A stretch of 32,884 nucleotides of DNA from an uncultured Clostridia bacterium (GCA_934631985.1 CAKTYE010000024.1:1-32884); one strand, 5' to 3'; shown: positions 6,272 to 14,652, counted from the first letter of the stretch. A program made the numbers and translations. Notes: generated by a model not told the origin, from the sequence alone.

Positions 6272-8107
6272 TTATTCCACCGTGACCGACTTTGCCAGGT
6301 TGCGCGGCTTATCCACGTCACAGCCGCGGCTGACAGCCATGTAATAGGCCAGCAGCTGCACGGGAATGACGGCAAGCAGCGGGGCAATTTCATCGGGAAC
6401 GGTGGGCAGCAGCCACATTTCATCCGCAACGCTGCGGGCGCGTTCGCACAGGTCTTCCGTACAGATGGCCAGCACATGCGCCCCGCGGGATTTTACCTCG
6501 CGCACATTGGAAAGGGTTTTGTCTGCCAGCGCATGCTGGGTCAGCAGCACACAGACCAGGCTGCCCTCCTCGATCAGAGCAATGGTGCCATGCTTTAATT
6601 CGCCCGCCGCATAGGCCTCGGAGAAGATGTAGCTGATCTCCTTCAGCTTCAAGGAGGCCTCCATCGCCAGCGCCCAGTCCAACCCGCGCCCCATGTAGAA
6701 CACATGCTTGCGGTCAAAGTGACGGCTGGCAAAGCGCTGGGCCTCCTCCGCCAAACGCAGCACCTCATTCGCCTGCCCGGGAAGTTCAGCCAGCGCCGCC
6801 AGCAGGTCATGCGCCTTGGATGCATCCAGCGTGCCGCGCTTCAAGCCCAAATCAATGGCAAGCAGCACCATCATCTCCACCTGGGTGATGTAGGCCTTGG
6901 TGCTTGCCACGGCGATCTCCGGGCCTGCCCAGGTGAACAGCACCTTCCCCGAAGCCTCACGGGCCATGGACGAACCGACCACGTTCGTCAGCGCCAGTGT
7001 ATGCGCCCCCAGCCTGCGGGCCTCCCGCAGGGCCGCAAGAGTATCGGCAGTTTCACCGCTCTGGCTGACCGCCAGACACACATCCTCTGCGCCCAGTACG
7101 GGCTGACGGTAACGAAACTCGGAAGCGACCTCTGCTTCGGCAGGCAGACGCGCCAGTCGCTCCACCAGATATTTGCCGATAACGCCTGCATGATAAGCCG
7201 TGCCGCAGGCCACGATGTGCAGCTTGCGGATGCTGCGGGCTTCCTCTGCCGTCAGCGGAAAAACGTCGGCACGCAGGGCCATGCTTTGCAGGTCGGCATG
7301 TGCGCCCAGGGTCTTGCGCAGGGCTTCCGGCTCTTCATGGATCTCCTTGAGCATAAAATGGGGCCAGCCGCCTTTTTCCGCAGCCGCCGCATCCCAATCT
7401 ACATGGAAGCTGCGGACGGGGCGAGGACGGCCCATGGCGTCCAGAATTTCCACGCTGTCCCGGTGCAGGATGGCGATTTCCTTGTCCTCCAGCAGGGCCA
7501 CCTCGCGGGTGTGGCTCAGCAGCGCGGGAATGTCGCTGGCGGCAAGCTGCTCGCCCTGCCCCAGGCCCAGCACCATGGGGCTGTCCTTGCGGGTGACCCA
7601 AAGAGTGTCCGGCGCACCACGGCGCAGCACGCACAGGGCCCAGCTGCCCTCCAGCATGGCTGTAGCCTGCCGCAGCGCCTGCACCATATCGCCGTGATCC
7701 AGATAGTGCAGCAGGTGCGCAATGACCTCGGTATCTGTCTGGGAAACGAAAACGCATCCCTGCTTTTCCAGAAACGCGCGAAGCTGCTGGTGGTTTTCAA
7801 TAATGCCGTTGTGAACCAACGCAAGGTCGCCCTTTACATCGGTGTGGGGATGCGCGTTCAGGTCGCTTGGTTCACCATGCGTGGCCCAGCGGGTATGCCC
7901 GATGCCCAGGGTGCCGTGCAGCGGTGCATCCGCCAGCTTCCGGCGCAGATTGTCCAGCCGCCCCTTGGCTTTCATCACACGAAGGGCATCACCCTCCATC
8001 ACTGCAATGCCCGCGCTGTCATAGCCGCGATACTCCAAATGCGCCAGACCGGTCAGCAGCACCTCCTGAGCGCTGTCCTCTCCGATATAACCGACAATAC
8101 CGCACAT
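6272..8107 (-). CDS. glmS: Glutamine--fructose-6-phosphate aminotransferase (isomerizing)
   Basis: This 611-residue enzyme makes glucosamine-6-phosphate from fructose-6-phosphate and glutamine, the first step towards UDP-GlcNAc for peptidoglycan. The N-terminal Ntn-type glutaminase starts MCGIVGYIG with the catalytic Cys at position 2 after Met. It is followed by GHTRWATHG and the HNGIIEN loop. Two SIS sugar-isomerase domains follow, with VACGTAYHAG, SQSGETADTLAAL and the second SIS block around MGRGLDWALAMEASLKLKEISYI. The C-terminus DKPRNLAKSVTVE is the canonical ending and completes the active site. GGAGG precedes the ATG. It has its own promoter at 8150-8178. The 74-base upstream gap is too short to contain a glmS ribozyme. 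Confidence 0.97.
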   Translation of the reverse strand: MCGIVGYIGEDSAQEVLLTGLAHLEYRGYDSAGIAVMEGDALRVMKAKGRLDNLRRKLADAPLHGTLGIGHTRWATHGEPSDLNAHPHTDVKGDLALVHNGIIENHQQLRAFLEKQGCVFVSQTDTEVIAHLLHYLDHGDMVQALRQATAMLEGSWALCVLRRGAPDTLWVTRKDSPMVLGLGQGEQLAASDIPALLSHTREVALLEDKEIAILHRDSVEILDAMGRPRPVRSFHVDWDAAAAEKGGWPHFMLKEIHEEPEALRKTLGAHADLQSMALRADVFPLTAEEARSIRKLHIVACGTAYHAGVIGKYLVERLARLPAEAEVASEFRYRQPVLGAEDVCLAVSQSGETADTLAALREARRLGAHTLALTNVVGSSMAREASGKVLFTWAGPEIAVASTKAYITQVEMMVLLAIDLGLKRGTLDASKAHDLLAALAELPGQANEVLRLAEEAQRFASRHFDRKHVFYMGRGLDWALAMEASLKLKEISYIFSEAYAAGELKHGTIALIEEGSLVCVLLTQHALADKTLSNVREVKSRGAHVLAICTEDLCERARSVADEMWLLPTVPDEIAPLLAVIPVQLLAYYMAVSRGCDVDKPRNLAKSVTVE

Positions 8108-8142
8108 AAGGTCATAACCTCCAAAACAATACGTATTAAGAC

Positions 8143-8159
8143 GTGTTAAATATTAACAC
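8143..8159. promoter_or_regulatory. Perfect palindrome over the glmS -10, candidate operator
   Basis: GTGTTAA-ATA-TTAACAC is a perfect 7+3+7 inverted repeat covering the whole -10 element of the glmS promoter. A second, 10-base palindrome AATACGTATT lies downstream at 8128-8137. The position suits a repressor site; the regulator is unknown. Confidence 0.45.
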
Positions 8160-8178
8160 AGATACAGTGCATTGACAA
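8150..8178 (-). promoter_or_regulatory. Sigma-A type promoter of glmS
   Basis: Read on the minus strand: TTGTCA -35 (8173-8178), exactly 17 bases of spacer, TAATAT -10 (8150-8155). It lies in the 74-base gap between the M23 peptidase stop and the glmS start, so glmS can be transcribed independently of the upstream gene. Confidence 0.75.
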
Positions 8179-8181
8179 GGG

Positions 8182-8847
8182 CTATTTTTTCCACAGCAGC
8201 GTGGGATCCACGGCGCGTCCCTTGCGGGTGACGCGCAAATGCAAATGCGGCCCCTCAGACTGCTCGGCAAGGGGGCCTTTGCCCACAAACCCCAGCGTTT
8301 GGCCTGCGCTTACCGGGTCGCCCGGCTGCACGGCGGACAGCGCCGCCAGCCCTGCGTACTGCGCCACGATGTCCTCGCCGTGCTGAACGGTCACCTGTCC
8401 CAGCAGCGATGAACCCGTGTCCGCAGAGACGACCACCCCCGCCGCCATGGCAAGCACCTTGTCCCCAAGCGATGCTTCCAGATCGCAGGCGTCATGCAGC
8501 ATCCACAGCCCGTCCTCGCCTATTTGCCGCAGGCGGGCTGCATCGAAAGCCGTTATCACCCGCACCTGTGCCAGCGGCGGCGAAAACAACATTGCTGCGG
8601 GCGTGGGAGAAGGGGACGGCGTAGCCACATCTGCCAGCCGCTCCTGCTCCATGCGGCCTGCCTGCGCAGCCTGCTCATCCACGGGCGAGGTAGGCGCAGC
8701 GGGCGGTGCTGCATCGCTGCGGCTCCAAAGCGCCGTTGCGACGATCACGCCCACGCATAGGGCCAGCACCACAAAAAATCCCTGTTTTTCAACAAAGGCG
8801 GTATATCCCTGATGGAACCGCCTGCATAACGCTGCCAGCTTTTTCAT
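8182..8847 (-). CDS. Membrane-anchored M23 (LytM) family peptidase
   Basis: The 221-residue product has a short basic cytoplasmic N-terminus, one membrane helix (about residues 24-42, FFVVLALCVGVIVATALW), a Pro/Ala/Thr-rich linker and a C-terminal LytM domain outside the membrane. The zinc site appears complete: HDACD supplies the first His and Asp (HxxxD), and HLHL near the C-terminus supplies the HxH pair. PGDPVSAGQTLGFVGK is the typical hairpin before it. Homologues cut peptidoglycan cross-bridges or, as in SpoIIQ, act as sporulation-channel parts; the single-helix layout fits either. I chose the ATG at 8847 because GGAGGT lies just before it; the ATG at 8859 overlaps that site. Codons downstream lead straight into the glmS promoter region. 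Confidence 0.82.
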   Translation of the reverse strand: MKKLAALCRRFHQGYTAFVEKQGFFVVLALCVGVIVATALWSRSDAAPPAAPTSPVDEQAAQAGRMEQERLADVATPSPSPTPAAMLFSPPLAQVRVITAFDAARLRQIGEDGLWMLHDACDLEASLGDKVLAMAAGVVVSADTGSSLLGQVTVQHGEDIVAQYAGLAALSAVQPGDPVSAGQTLGFVGKGPLAEQSEGPHLHLRVTRKGRAVDPTLLWKK

Positions 8848-8989
8848 GCGCACCTCCATGGGGAAAAGTATGCCCGCGGGGAGGGCTGGGCATGCAGGGA
8901 GATGGAAAGGATGCTGTACGATCAGCAGAACAACTGTTATGCAATAGATTGATGCTATGAAATTGCACTCTTCCTGCCTTTCATAGATA
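8848..8989. other. Upstream region of the M23 gene
   Basis: No gene is seen. An 8-base inverted repeat CTATGAAA (8955-8962) / TTTCATAG (8979-8986) lies next to the aroK terminator. A clear promoter for the peptidase gene could not be assigned. Confidence 0.4.
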
Positions 8990-8991
8990 AA

Positions 8992-9017
8992 TAAAAAGAC
9001 CGCCTTTTCAGCGGTCT
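8992..9017 (-). terminator. Intrinsic terminator of the two-component/aro operon
   Basis: On the minus strand AGACCGC-tgaaaag-GCGGTCT is followed immediately by TTTTTATTT. It lies about 65 bases after the shikimate kinase stop and ends the operon that begins at the response regulator. Confidence 0.88.
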
Positions 9018-9080
9018 GAAAAACCTAGGCAGTTGACAAAACTCCAGATAGCTTGAAACGCAGTGGAGCAGTTTCCTCCC

Positions 9081-9593
9081 TCACGCAAACATATCCCGCA
9101 CCAGCCGTTCAAGATTATACATTCCGTTATAGTAACCTTGCGAATTGTCCAGTGTTGCATCCGCCAGCGCGCGGTAAACGCCAATGCGCTCGTGATACAG
9201 CCGCTCAACCTCGCCAAGTCCCTTCTGCGCCAACAGCGGACGGCGGTCCAGCTTAATGTCGCCCATAATGTCCGCCAGCGGACGGTCAATCAGCACAATC
9301 ACGCCGTGGTTGCGCATGATCTCCCGGTTGATCTCCCGCATGACCATGCCGCCGCCCGTGGAGATCACCGCAGGCGGCTCATAGGCGATCTGCGTCAGCA
9401 CATTTGTCTCCGCGTTGCGGAAGGCCTGCTCGCCGTAGCGGGCAAAAATGTTTGTCACATTGCATCCCGCAATGTCGCAGATGCGCTGATCCGTGTCCAC
9501 ATAGCGCATTTGCAGCCGGCCTGCCAGACGCTTGCCAAGACTGCTCTTGCCGCTGCCGGGCATGCCGATGAGGAAAATCGGACAGTCAATCAT
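9081..9593 (-). CDS. aroK: Shikimate kinase
   Basis: The 170-residue enzyme phosphorylates shikimate at the 3-hydroxyl with ATP, the fifth step of the chorismate pathway. It has the P-loop GMPGSGKSS (10-18), the shikimate-binding DTD (33-35), the Arg in FRNAE (about 58), the STGGGMV loop (about 78-84), the LID-region RRPLL (about 117-121) and the R in LYHERIGVYR. Length is normal for the family. Its ATG overlaps the last codons of the upstream chorismate mutase by 8 bases, so the two aromatic genes are translationally coupled. They follow a two-component system in the same transcript, which is an uncommon arrangement. Confidence 0.95.
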   Translation of the reverse strand: MIDCPIFLIGMPGSGKSSLGKRLAGRLQMRYVDTDQRICDIAGCNVTNIFARYGEQAFRNAETNVLTQIAYEPPAVISTGGGMVMREINREIMRNHGVIVLIDRPLADIMGDIKLDRRPLLAQKGLGEVERLYHERIGVYRALADATLDNSQGYYNGMYNLERLVRDMFA

Positions 9594-9873
9594 CGCTCCG
9601 TTCCTCCTTCATCCAGCGTGCCTGTGCGCCACGGCTCAGCGCCATGATCTCCGTGTACAGCGCGCGTACCTCCGAGGCCCATGCAGCGTTTTGCAGCATG
9701 GCCTCGCGGCTTTGCAGCACCTGCTCCTCCCGGGAAGCGTCCAGCACGGGCAGGTTGTGGGCCGCCTTGTACTGCGCCACCTCCAGGGCAATGCCCATCC
9801 GCTCCTCAAACAGCCGAACCAGCTCCCGATCCACGCCATCCAATGCCTGACGCAGCTCCTGCAGCTCTCTCAT
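9586..9873 (-). CDS. aroQ: Chorismate mutase, AroQ type
   Basis: This 95-residue all-helical protein matches stand-alone AroQ chorismate mutases, which convert chorismate to prephenate for phenylalanine and tyrosine synthesis. The usual pattern is present: LRQALDGVDRELVRLFEERM (with the active-site Arg near residues 8 and 25), VAQYKAAHNLPVLDASREEQVL (Lys36 and the Arg-Glu pair), then the third helix around EVRALYTEIMALSR. It starts 14 bases after the histidine kinase stop with AAGGGGA upstream, and overlaps aroK by 8 bases. No prephenate dehydratase or dehydrogenase is fused to it. The conserved C-terminal Gln usually found in helix three is not obvious, so activity is likely but not certain. 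Confidence 0.85.
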   Translation of the reverse strand: MRELQELRQALDGVDRELVRLFEERMGIALEVAQYKAAHNLPVLDASREEQVLQSREAMLQNAAWASEVRALYTEIMALSRGAQARWMKEERSDD

Positions 9874-9887
9874 TTGCTTCTATCCCC

Positions 9888-11375
9888 TTATCCCTGCTTG
9901 CGCAGCTCCTCATTTGTCGCCTTTTCCAGGGTGAAGGCAAAGGCCGTACCTTCTGATGTGTCCAGCAGACGCAGGCTTTGCCCGTGAAATTCCATGATCC
10001 GTTTGCAGATGCTCAGGCCCAGCCCCGTTCCCTTGCCGGCCGTGTGCGCACGGTCTGCGGTGAAGAAGCGGTCAAACACCTTGGGCCGATCCTCAGGCAG
10101 AATGCCGGGGCCGTTGTCCCATACGGTGACGGTCACATGATCGCCGCTGTCCTCGGTGGTCAGGCGAATTTTGCCGCCCTCGGGGGTGAATTTGATGGCG
10201 TTGTCCAGCAGATTGACAACCACCTGCTCCATGCGGTCGCTGTCCGCATGCACCATGCAGGGGTCCATGCGGAAGTCCGGCTCCACGTCCATGTGCTTCT
10301 GATCCAGATCGTTCATGCGTCGAATGATGGCCCGGCGGAGCATTTCGTTCATGTCGAAATTCGTGTATTGCAGCGTTGCATCATCCCGCTCCAGCCGGGA
10401 AAGGGCCAGCAGGTCGCTGATGAGCTTACTCAGCCGCTTCGTTTCATCGCTGACGATGGTCAAGTATTTGTGATGCTCCTCCGGGGGAATGGTGCCGTCT
10501 TCCATGCCCTCCACAAAGCCGCGAATGCTGGTGATGGGGCTGCGCAGCTCATGGGACACATTGGCGACGAATTCCCGGCGGCTGCTTTCCAGCTCGCTGA
10601 GCTTTTCTGCCATGGCGTTGAAGCTGGAGGCAAGCTGCGCTACCTCGGGTACTGCGCGATCCACCTCTACGCGGGTGCTGAACTGTCCCTCCGCCATCTG
10701 TCCCGCCGCCTGTGCCATGGAGGTCAGGGGACGAACGATGCGCTTGGTGTAGAAAAAGACCATCAGCGCTGCCAGCGCGCCGGCTCCCAGACCGATCGCG
10801 ATCAGCGGCGGCAGCAGGCCGCGGGCCTCGCCCTCGATGAGCTGCGCCTTGGTCTGAATCAGCACCGCGCCCAGCACCTGGCTGTCCTGCACAAAGGGAA
10901 CGCCCACGGTGAAGGTGGGTGCGCCGCTGACCATCGCCCGGACGGAGATCTCATTGCCGCCCAGCACCTTGGTCAGCGCATCGCTCAGATCCTTCTGATT
11001 CAGGGAGGTGATGAAGTCCGGGTCCTGCACATAGGCGGTTTTCAGGTTGGTCATCACCTGACCCCGGCGGTCCACCACCAGAATGTAAGCGCCGAAGTCG
11101 TCGTAGACCCCGCCAGCCTTCCAGTTAAGGTAATCCAGCGTGGAGGTGTCTGTGCCGAAGAAATAGCTGGCGGCAGAGGCCGTGTTCTGGCTTGCCAGAT
11201 AGGCGATTTCCCGGGCTTCCTTTTTCAGCTGCTCCAATCGCGCGTCGATCTGCCGGTTGCGCATGGCGGTGTAGGTCATCAGGCCCACGCCCCCCAGCGC
11301 CAGTATCAGCACCCCAAGAAACATGGAAAACAGCCGCGCGAACATGCTGTATCCGCTTTTATGCGCGTACTTCAA
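9888..11375 (-). CDS. Sensor histidine kinase (HAMP, HisKA, HATPase)
   Basis: The 495-residue membrane kinase is the partner of the response regulator encoded just upstream. It has a first helix (about residues 12-36), an extracellular sensor of about 150 residues, a second helix (about 188-208), a HAMP segment, the phosphoacceptor H-box ANVSHELRSP (His275), the N-box LLDNAIKFTPEGG (about 390-402), G1 DNGPGILPEDR and G2 GKGTGLGLS. All catalytic motifs are intact. I start it at a TTG (11375) that overlaps the regulator stop by 17 bases, because the second pair in this window has the same arrangement. An ATG at 11345 is possible but has no good ribosome binding site. The signal sensed is unknown; the layout resembles PhoR/ResE-type kinases. 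Confidence 0.9.
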   Translation of the reverse strand: MKYAHKSGYSMFARLFSMFLGVLILALGGVGLMTYTAMRNRQIDARLEQLKKEAREIAYLASQNTASAASYFFGTDTSTLDYLNWKAGGVYDDFGAYILVVDRRGQVMTNLKTAYVQDPDFITSLNQKDLSDALTKVLGGNEISVRAMVSGAPTFTVGVPFVQDSQVLGAVLIQTKAQLIEGEARGLLPPLIAIGLGAGALAALMVFFYTKRIVRPLTSMAQAAGQMAEGQFSTRVEVDRAVPEVAQLASSFNAMAEKLSELESSRREFVANVSHELRSPITSIRGFVEGMEDGTIPPEEHHKYLTIVSDETKRLSKLISDLLALSRLERDDATLQYTNFDMNEMLRRAIIRRMNDLDQKHMDVEPDFRMDPCMVHADSDRMEQVVVNLLDNAIKFTPEGGKIRLTTEDSGDHVTVTVWDNGPGILPEDRPKVFDRFFTADRAHTAGKGTGLGLSICKRIMEFHGQSLRLLDTSEGTAFAFTLEKATNEELRKQG

Positions 11376-12054
11376 ACTTATACCCCACGCCCCACACGGT
11401 GCGTATCATCCAGCCATATTTTTCACAGTCCGGCAGCTTTTCCCGCAAGCGCTTGATATGCACGTCCACGGTGCGGCTGTCGCCAAAGAAGTCGAAGCCC
11501 CACACCTGCTCCAGCAGCTGCTCCCGGGTGAACACCTGATTGGCGTGGCTGGCGAGAAAATACAGCACCTCCAGCTCCTTGGGGGGCATCTCCACCAGTT
11601 TGCCCTCATAGTGGCATTCATACTGGCTCAGGCTGACCGTCAGTCCGGGGAAGGACAGGGTGTCAGTCTTTTCCTCCTCCGGCCCCTGGGTGCGACGCAG
11701 CACGGCCTTGACCCGCGCCACCAGCTCCTTGGTGTCAAAGGGCTTGGTGATGTAGTCGTCCGCGCCCAGCTCCAGTCCCAGCACCTTGTCGAAGGTCTCG
11801 TCCTTGGCGGTGAGCATGATGATCGGGATGCTGCTGGTCTTGCGGATGGTGCGGCAGACCTGCCACCCGTCCATGCCGGGCAGCATCACGTCCAGCAGCA
11901 TCAGATCGGGGGGCAGCTTGCGGAAAAGCGCCAGCGCGTCATCGCCGCGGTCTGCCGTCTTGACCTCAAAGCCCTCCTTTTCCAGGTAGAGCTGTACCAG
12001 CCTGCTGATATTCGGATCGTCGTCCACCAGCAGAATGTAAGGCTTATCTTTCAT
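11359..12054 (-). CDS. Response regulator, OmpR/PhoB family
   Basis: The 231-residue regulator has an N-terminal receiver domain with the acidic pair DDD (about 10-12), the phosphoacceptor Asp in LMLLDVMLPGMDG (about residue 54), the switch Thr in MLTAKDE and Lys in ITKPFD. A C-terminal winged helix follows, with SRTVDVHIKRLREKL and the ending VWGVGYKFE that is typical of OmpR/PhoB. I chose the ATG at 12054 because AGGAGG lies 7 bases before it; an ATG two codons upstream is too close to that site. It heads a transcript with its kinase, chorismate mutase and shikimate kinase. Hairpin repeats fill the 230 bases upstream, and I could not identify its promoter. Confidence 0.92.
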   Translation of the reverse strand: MKDKPYILLVDDDPNISRLVQLYLEKEGFEVKTADRGDDALALFRKLPPDLMLLDVMLPGMDGWQVCRTIRKTSSIPIIMLTAKDETFDKVLGLELGADDYITKPFDTKELVARVKAVLRRTQGPEEEKTDTLSFPGLTVSLSQYECHYEGKLVEMPPKELEVLYFLASHANQVFTREQLLEQVWGFDFFGDSRTVDVHIKRLREKLPDCEKYGWMIRTVWGVGYKFEVRA

Positions 12055-12085
12055 GTGCATGCCTCCTAAGTGTAGGTGTTGGGGG

Positions 12086-12150
12086 GCGAGGAAGGCGGCT
12101 TCTCTGAGAGAAGCCCCTCCCTCGCGCTCCCTCCCGAAGAGCGGCTGAGG
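12086..12150 (+). repeat. Hairpin repeat, copy A
   Basis: A stem-loop (12086-12125) followed by a tail. Bases 12116-12142 are identical over 27 nt with 28773-28799 and, inverted, with 30608-30634. It lies upstream of the response regulator gene. Between it and copy B (12151-12241) no gene is seen. Confidence 0.85.
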
Positions 12151-12241
12151 AGGAATAAGGGCCTTCGTTTAAGCTGAACGCCCATGAAGCAAGGGGAGAA
12201 CGGGAAGGTGGATTTACCTCCGCAAGGTCTTCGGGTGGGGT

Positions 12242-12279
12242 GCGGGGAGGGGCTTCTGGCACAGAAGCCGCCTCCCCGC
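12242..12279. repeat. Hairpin repeat, copy B (core only), possible mutS2 terminator
   Basis: GCGGGGAGG (12242-12250) pairs with CCTCCCCGC (12271-12279) and GCTTCTG with CAGAAGC inside. It shares the GGCTTCTGGCACAGAAGCC core with the copy at 30605-30672 but lacks the 27-nt tail. Lying 6 bases after the mutS2 stop, it could terminate that transcript although no T-tract follows. Confidence 0.75.
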
Positions 12280-12285
12280 CGTTTC

Positions 12286-14652
12286 TTATTTCAGCGTTAC
12301 CACCGTCACGCCGCTTTCGCCCTCGCCGTAAACGCCCAGGCGGAAGGACTTGACGTGCATGTGATGCCGCAAATGCTGCTGAATGCCGCTGCGCAGCACT
12401 CCCGTGCCTTTGCCGTGAATGATGCTGACCTCGTTCAGGGAAGCCAGCACGGCTTCGTCCAGGTATTGATCCACCACGGGAATGGCCTCATCCAGCGCCA
12501 TGCCGCGCACATCGCACTCCATGGGGACGGTGCGGGTCATGGCCCCGGTCTCGGCACGGAAGCTGCTTTTCTGCTTCTTGGCGGCAGGCTCGGACTTTAC
12601 CAGCCGCAACTGGGACAGGTGTGCCTTCAGCTTCACAATGCCTGCCTGCAGCTGCACCTCGCCCTTTGCGTCCGGCACGGAAAGCACCACGCCGCGGGTC
12701 TTCAGGTTCAGGATCTCCACCTCGTCGCCAACCTTCAGCGTCTTCGGCGGCTTGTCCACACGGTCGGCCTGCTGGGTCAGCCCTTCGGAAAGGCTGTCGA
12801 TGCCATCCTCCAGCCGCTTGCGCAGGGCCGCAGCCTGCATGTCGGGGCCGTTAGCGGCGGTCTTTTTCATCTGCTTCAGCTCGCGCATGACGCTTTCGGA
12901 CTCCCGGCGGGCGTTTTCCAGAATGCGCCGCGCCTCGTCCTTCGCCTTGCGCAGGCTGGCTTCCCGCTTGGCCTCCATCTCCCGGCGCAGGCGCTCGGCC
13001 TCGTCCCGCAGCCTGGTGGTCTCGGCGGCAGCCTGCTCGGCAAGCTGGCGCTCCTTTTCCGCCACCTGGCGGTGATATTCCGCATTGGCGATCACGTCCT
13101 CAAAGCGCTTGTCTTCGGTGCTGAGCAGCTTTTTCGCTTCATCAATCAGCCCCTCGGAAAGCCCCAGCTTGCGGCTGATCTCAAAGGCGTTGCTCTTGCC
13201 GGGAACGCCGATGGACAGCCGATAGGTGGGCCGCAGGGTCTCCACGTTGAACTCCACGCTGGCGTTCTCCACGCCGGTGGTGGACAGGGCAAAGGCCTTC
13301 AGCTCGCTGTAGTGGGTGGTCGCCAGGGTGCGCACCTGCTTGCGCAGCAGCGCGGTCAAAATGGTCTGGGCCAGTGCCGCACCCTCGGTGGGATCGGTGC
13401 CTGCGCCCAGTTCGTCAAACAGCACCAGATCGTCGGGTGTGACTTCGTTCATAATGCCCACGATGTTGGTCATGTGGCCGGAGAAGGTGGAAAGGCTCTG
13501 CTCAATGGACTGCTCGTCGCCAATGTCCGCAAACACCTGCTGGAACACCGCCAGCTCAGTTCCCAGATCGGCGGGAACGTGCAGGCCTGCCTGTGCCATC
13601 AGCGTAAACAGGCCGACGGTTTTCAGCGTCACCGTTTTGCCGCCGGTGTTGGGGCCGGTGATGATCAGCGTGGTGAAATCGCCGCCCATCCACAGGTTGG
13701 TGGGTACGACCTTTTCCCGGTCAATCAGCGGATGCCGTCCGCGAATGATGTTGATGAAGCCGTTGCGGTTCATCTTCGGGGTCACGCCGGACATGTCCCG
13801 GCTGAGCAGCCCCTTGGCAAAGGCGAAGTCCAGCTCTGCCAGCAGCTCAAGGTTTTCCGTCAGCTGGGGCGCATAGGGGGCGATCTCCGCCGACAGGGCG
13901 GCAAGGATGCGCTCGATCTCCTGTTTTTCCTTGGCCTCCCACTGCTTCAGCTCGTTGCCCATTTCCACCGCCGCCATGGGTTCAATAAACAGCGTCGCGC
14001 CGCTGGCAGACTGGTCATGCACCAGGCCGGGAACGTTGGCGCGGTATTCCGCCTTTACGGGCAGCACATAGCGGTCGTTGCGCATGGTGAGAATGGGATC
14101 CTGCAAATATTTTTGATACGCGGTGGAGCGGATCATGCTGTTCAGCCGCTCCTTGATGCGCTCGGTTGCGCCGCGCAGGTGGCGGCGGATGTTGGCAAGC
14201 TCAGTGGAAGCCTTGTCCGAAATTTCATCCTCTGAAAGGATGGCGGTGGTGACGTCGTCCTCCAAATTGCGGAAGCTGCCCAGCAGGCCGGCTTTTTCCT
14301 TCAGCCGGGGCGTGTTATCCCGCTCTGTCACCAGGGCGGAGCGCGCCGTACGGCAGGCCCGCATCAGCGTGGCGATCTCCAGCAGCGCCTTAGGGGAAAG
14401 GGTAGCGCCCTTGTCACACAGGGCCAGATAGGGACGCACATCCGTGAAGGAGGCCAGGGGATTGCCGCCCACATAGGTCAGCACCACCAGCGCCTCCTCG
14501 GTCTCCTCCTGCCACTCGGAAATTTCCTGAAAATTGGTGGAGGGAACCAGCGCCTGACACTTTTCCGCACCCAGCGGGGTCAGCGCCTTCTCCGTCAGCA
14601 TATCGCGAATTTTGGTAAATTCCAAAACGCGCAGCGTTCGCTCTTTCATCAT
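12286..14652 (-). CDS. mutS2: Endonuclease MutS2 / ribosome-rescue ATPase
   Basis: The 788-residue protein has the MutS2 layout: an N-terminal core and clamp region, the ATPase with Walker A GPNTGGKT (333-340) and Walker B LVLFDELGAGTDPTEG (409-424), a long charged coiled coil (about 520-600, rich in Glu, Arg, Ala), then a C-terminal Smr domain with DVRGMALDEA and IIHGKGTGVLR. It lacks the mismatch-recognition domain of MutS. Members suppress homologous recombination, and in Bacillus act on collided ribosomes. I chose the ATG at 14652 (a second ATG follows at once) because GGAG lies 6 bases upstream. It starts 16 bases after the U32 peptidase stop, so the two are co-transcribed. Confidence 0.95.
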   Translation of the reverse strand: MMKERTLRVLEFTKIRDMLTEKALTPLGAEKCQALVPSTNFQEISEWQEETEEALVVLTYVGGNPLASFTDVRPYLALCDKGATLSPKALLEIATLMRACRTARSALVTERDNTPRLKEKAGLLGSFRNLEDDVTTAILSEDEISDKASTELANIRRHLRGATERIKERLNSMIRSTAYQKYLQDPILTMRNDRYVLPVKAEYRANVPGLVHDQSASGATLFIEPMAAVEMGNELKQWEAKEKQEIERILAALSAEIAPYAPQLTENLELLAELDFAFAKGLLSRDMSGVTPKMNRNGFINIIRGRHPLIDREKVVPTNLWMGGDFTTLIITGPNTGGKTVTLKTVGLFTLMAQAGLHVPADLGTELAVFQQVFADIGDEQSIEQSLSTFSGHMTNIVGIMNEVTPDDLVLFDELGAGTDPTEGAALAQTILTALLRKQVRTLATTHYSELKAFALSTTGVENASVEFNVETLRPTYRLSIGVPGKSNAFEISRKLGLSEGLIDEAKKLLSTEDKRFEDVIANAEYHRQVAEKERQLAEQAAAETTRLRDEAERLRREMEAKREASLRKAKDEARRILENARRESESVMRELKQMKKTAANGPDMQAAALRKRLEDGIDSLSEGLTQQADRVDKPPKTLKVGDEVEILNLKTRGVVLSVPDAKGEVQLQAGIVKLKAHLSQLRLVKSEPAAKKQKSSFRAETGAMTRTVPMECDVRGMALDEAIPVVDQYLDEAVLASLNEVSIIHGKGTGVLRSGIQQHLRHHMHVKSFRLGVYGEGESGVTVVTLK

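Noticed and set aside
8108..8181. glmS ribozyme
   Set aside because: The gap is too short and shows only promoter elements and palindromes, none of the ribozyme core.
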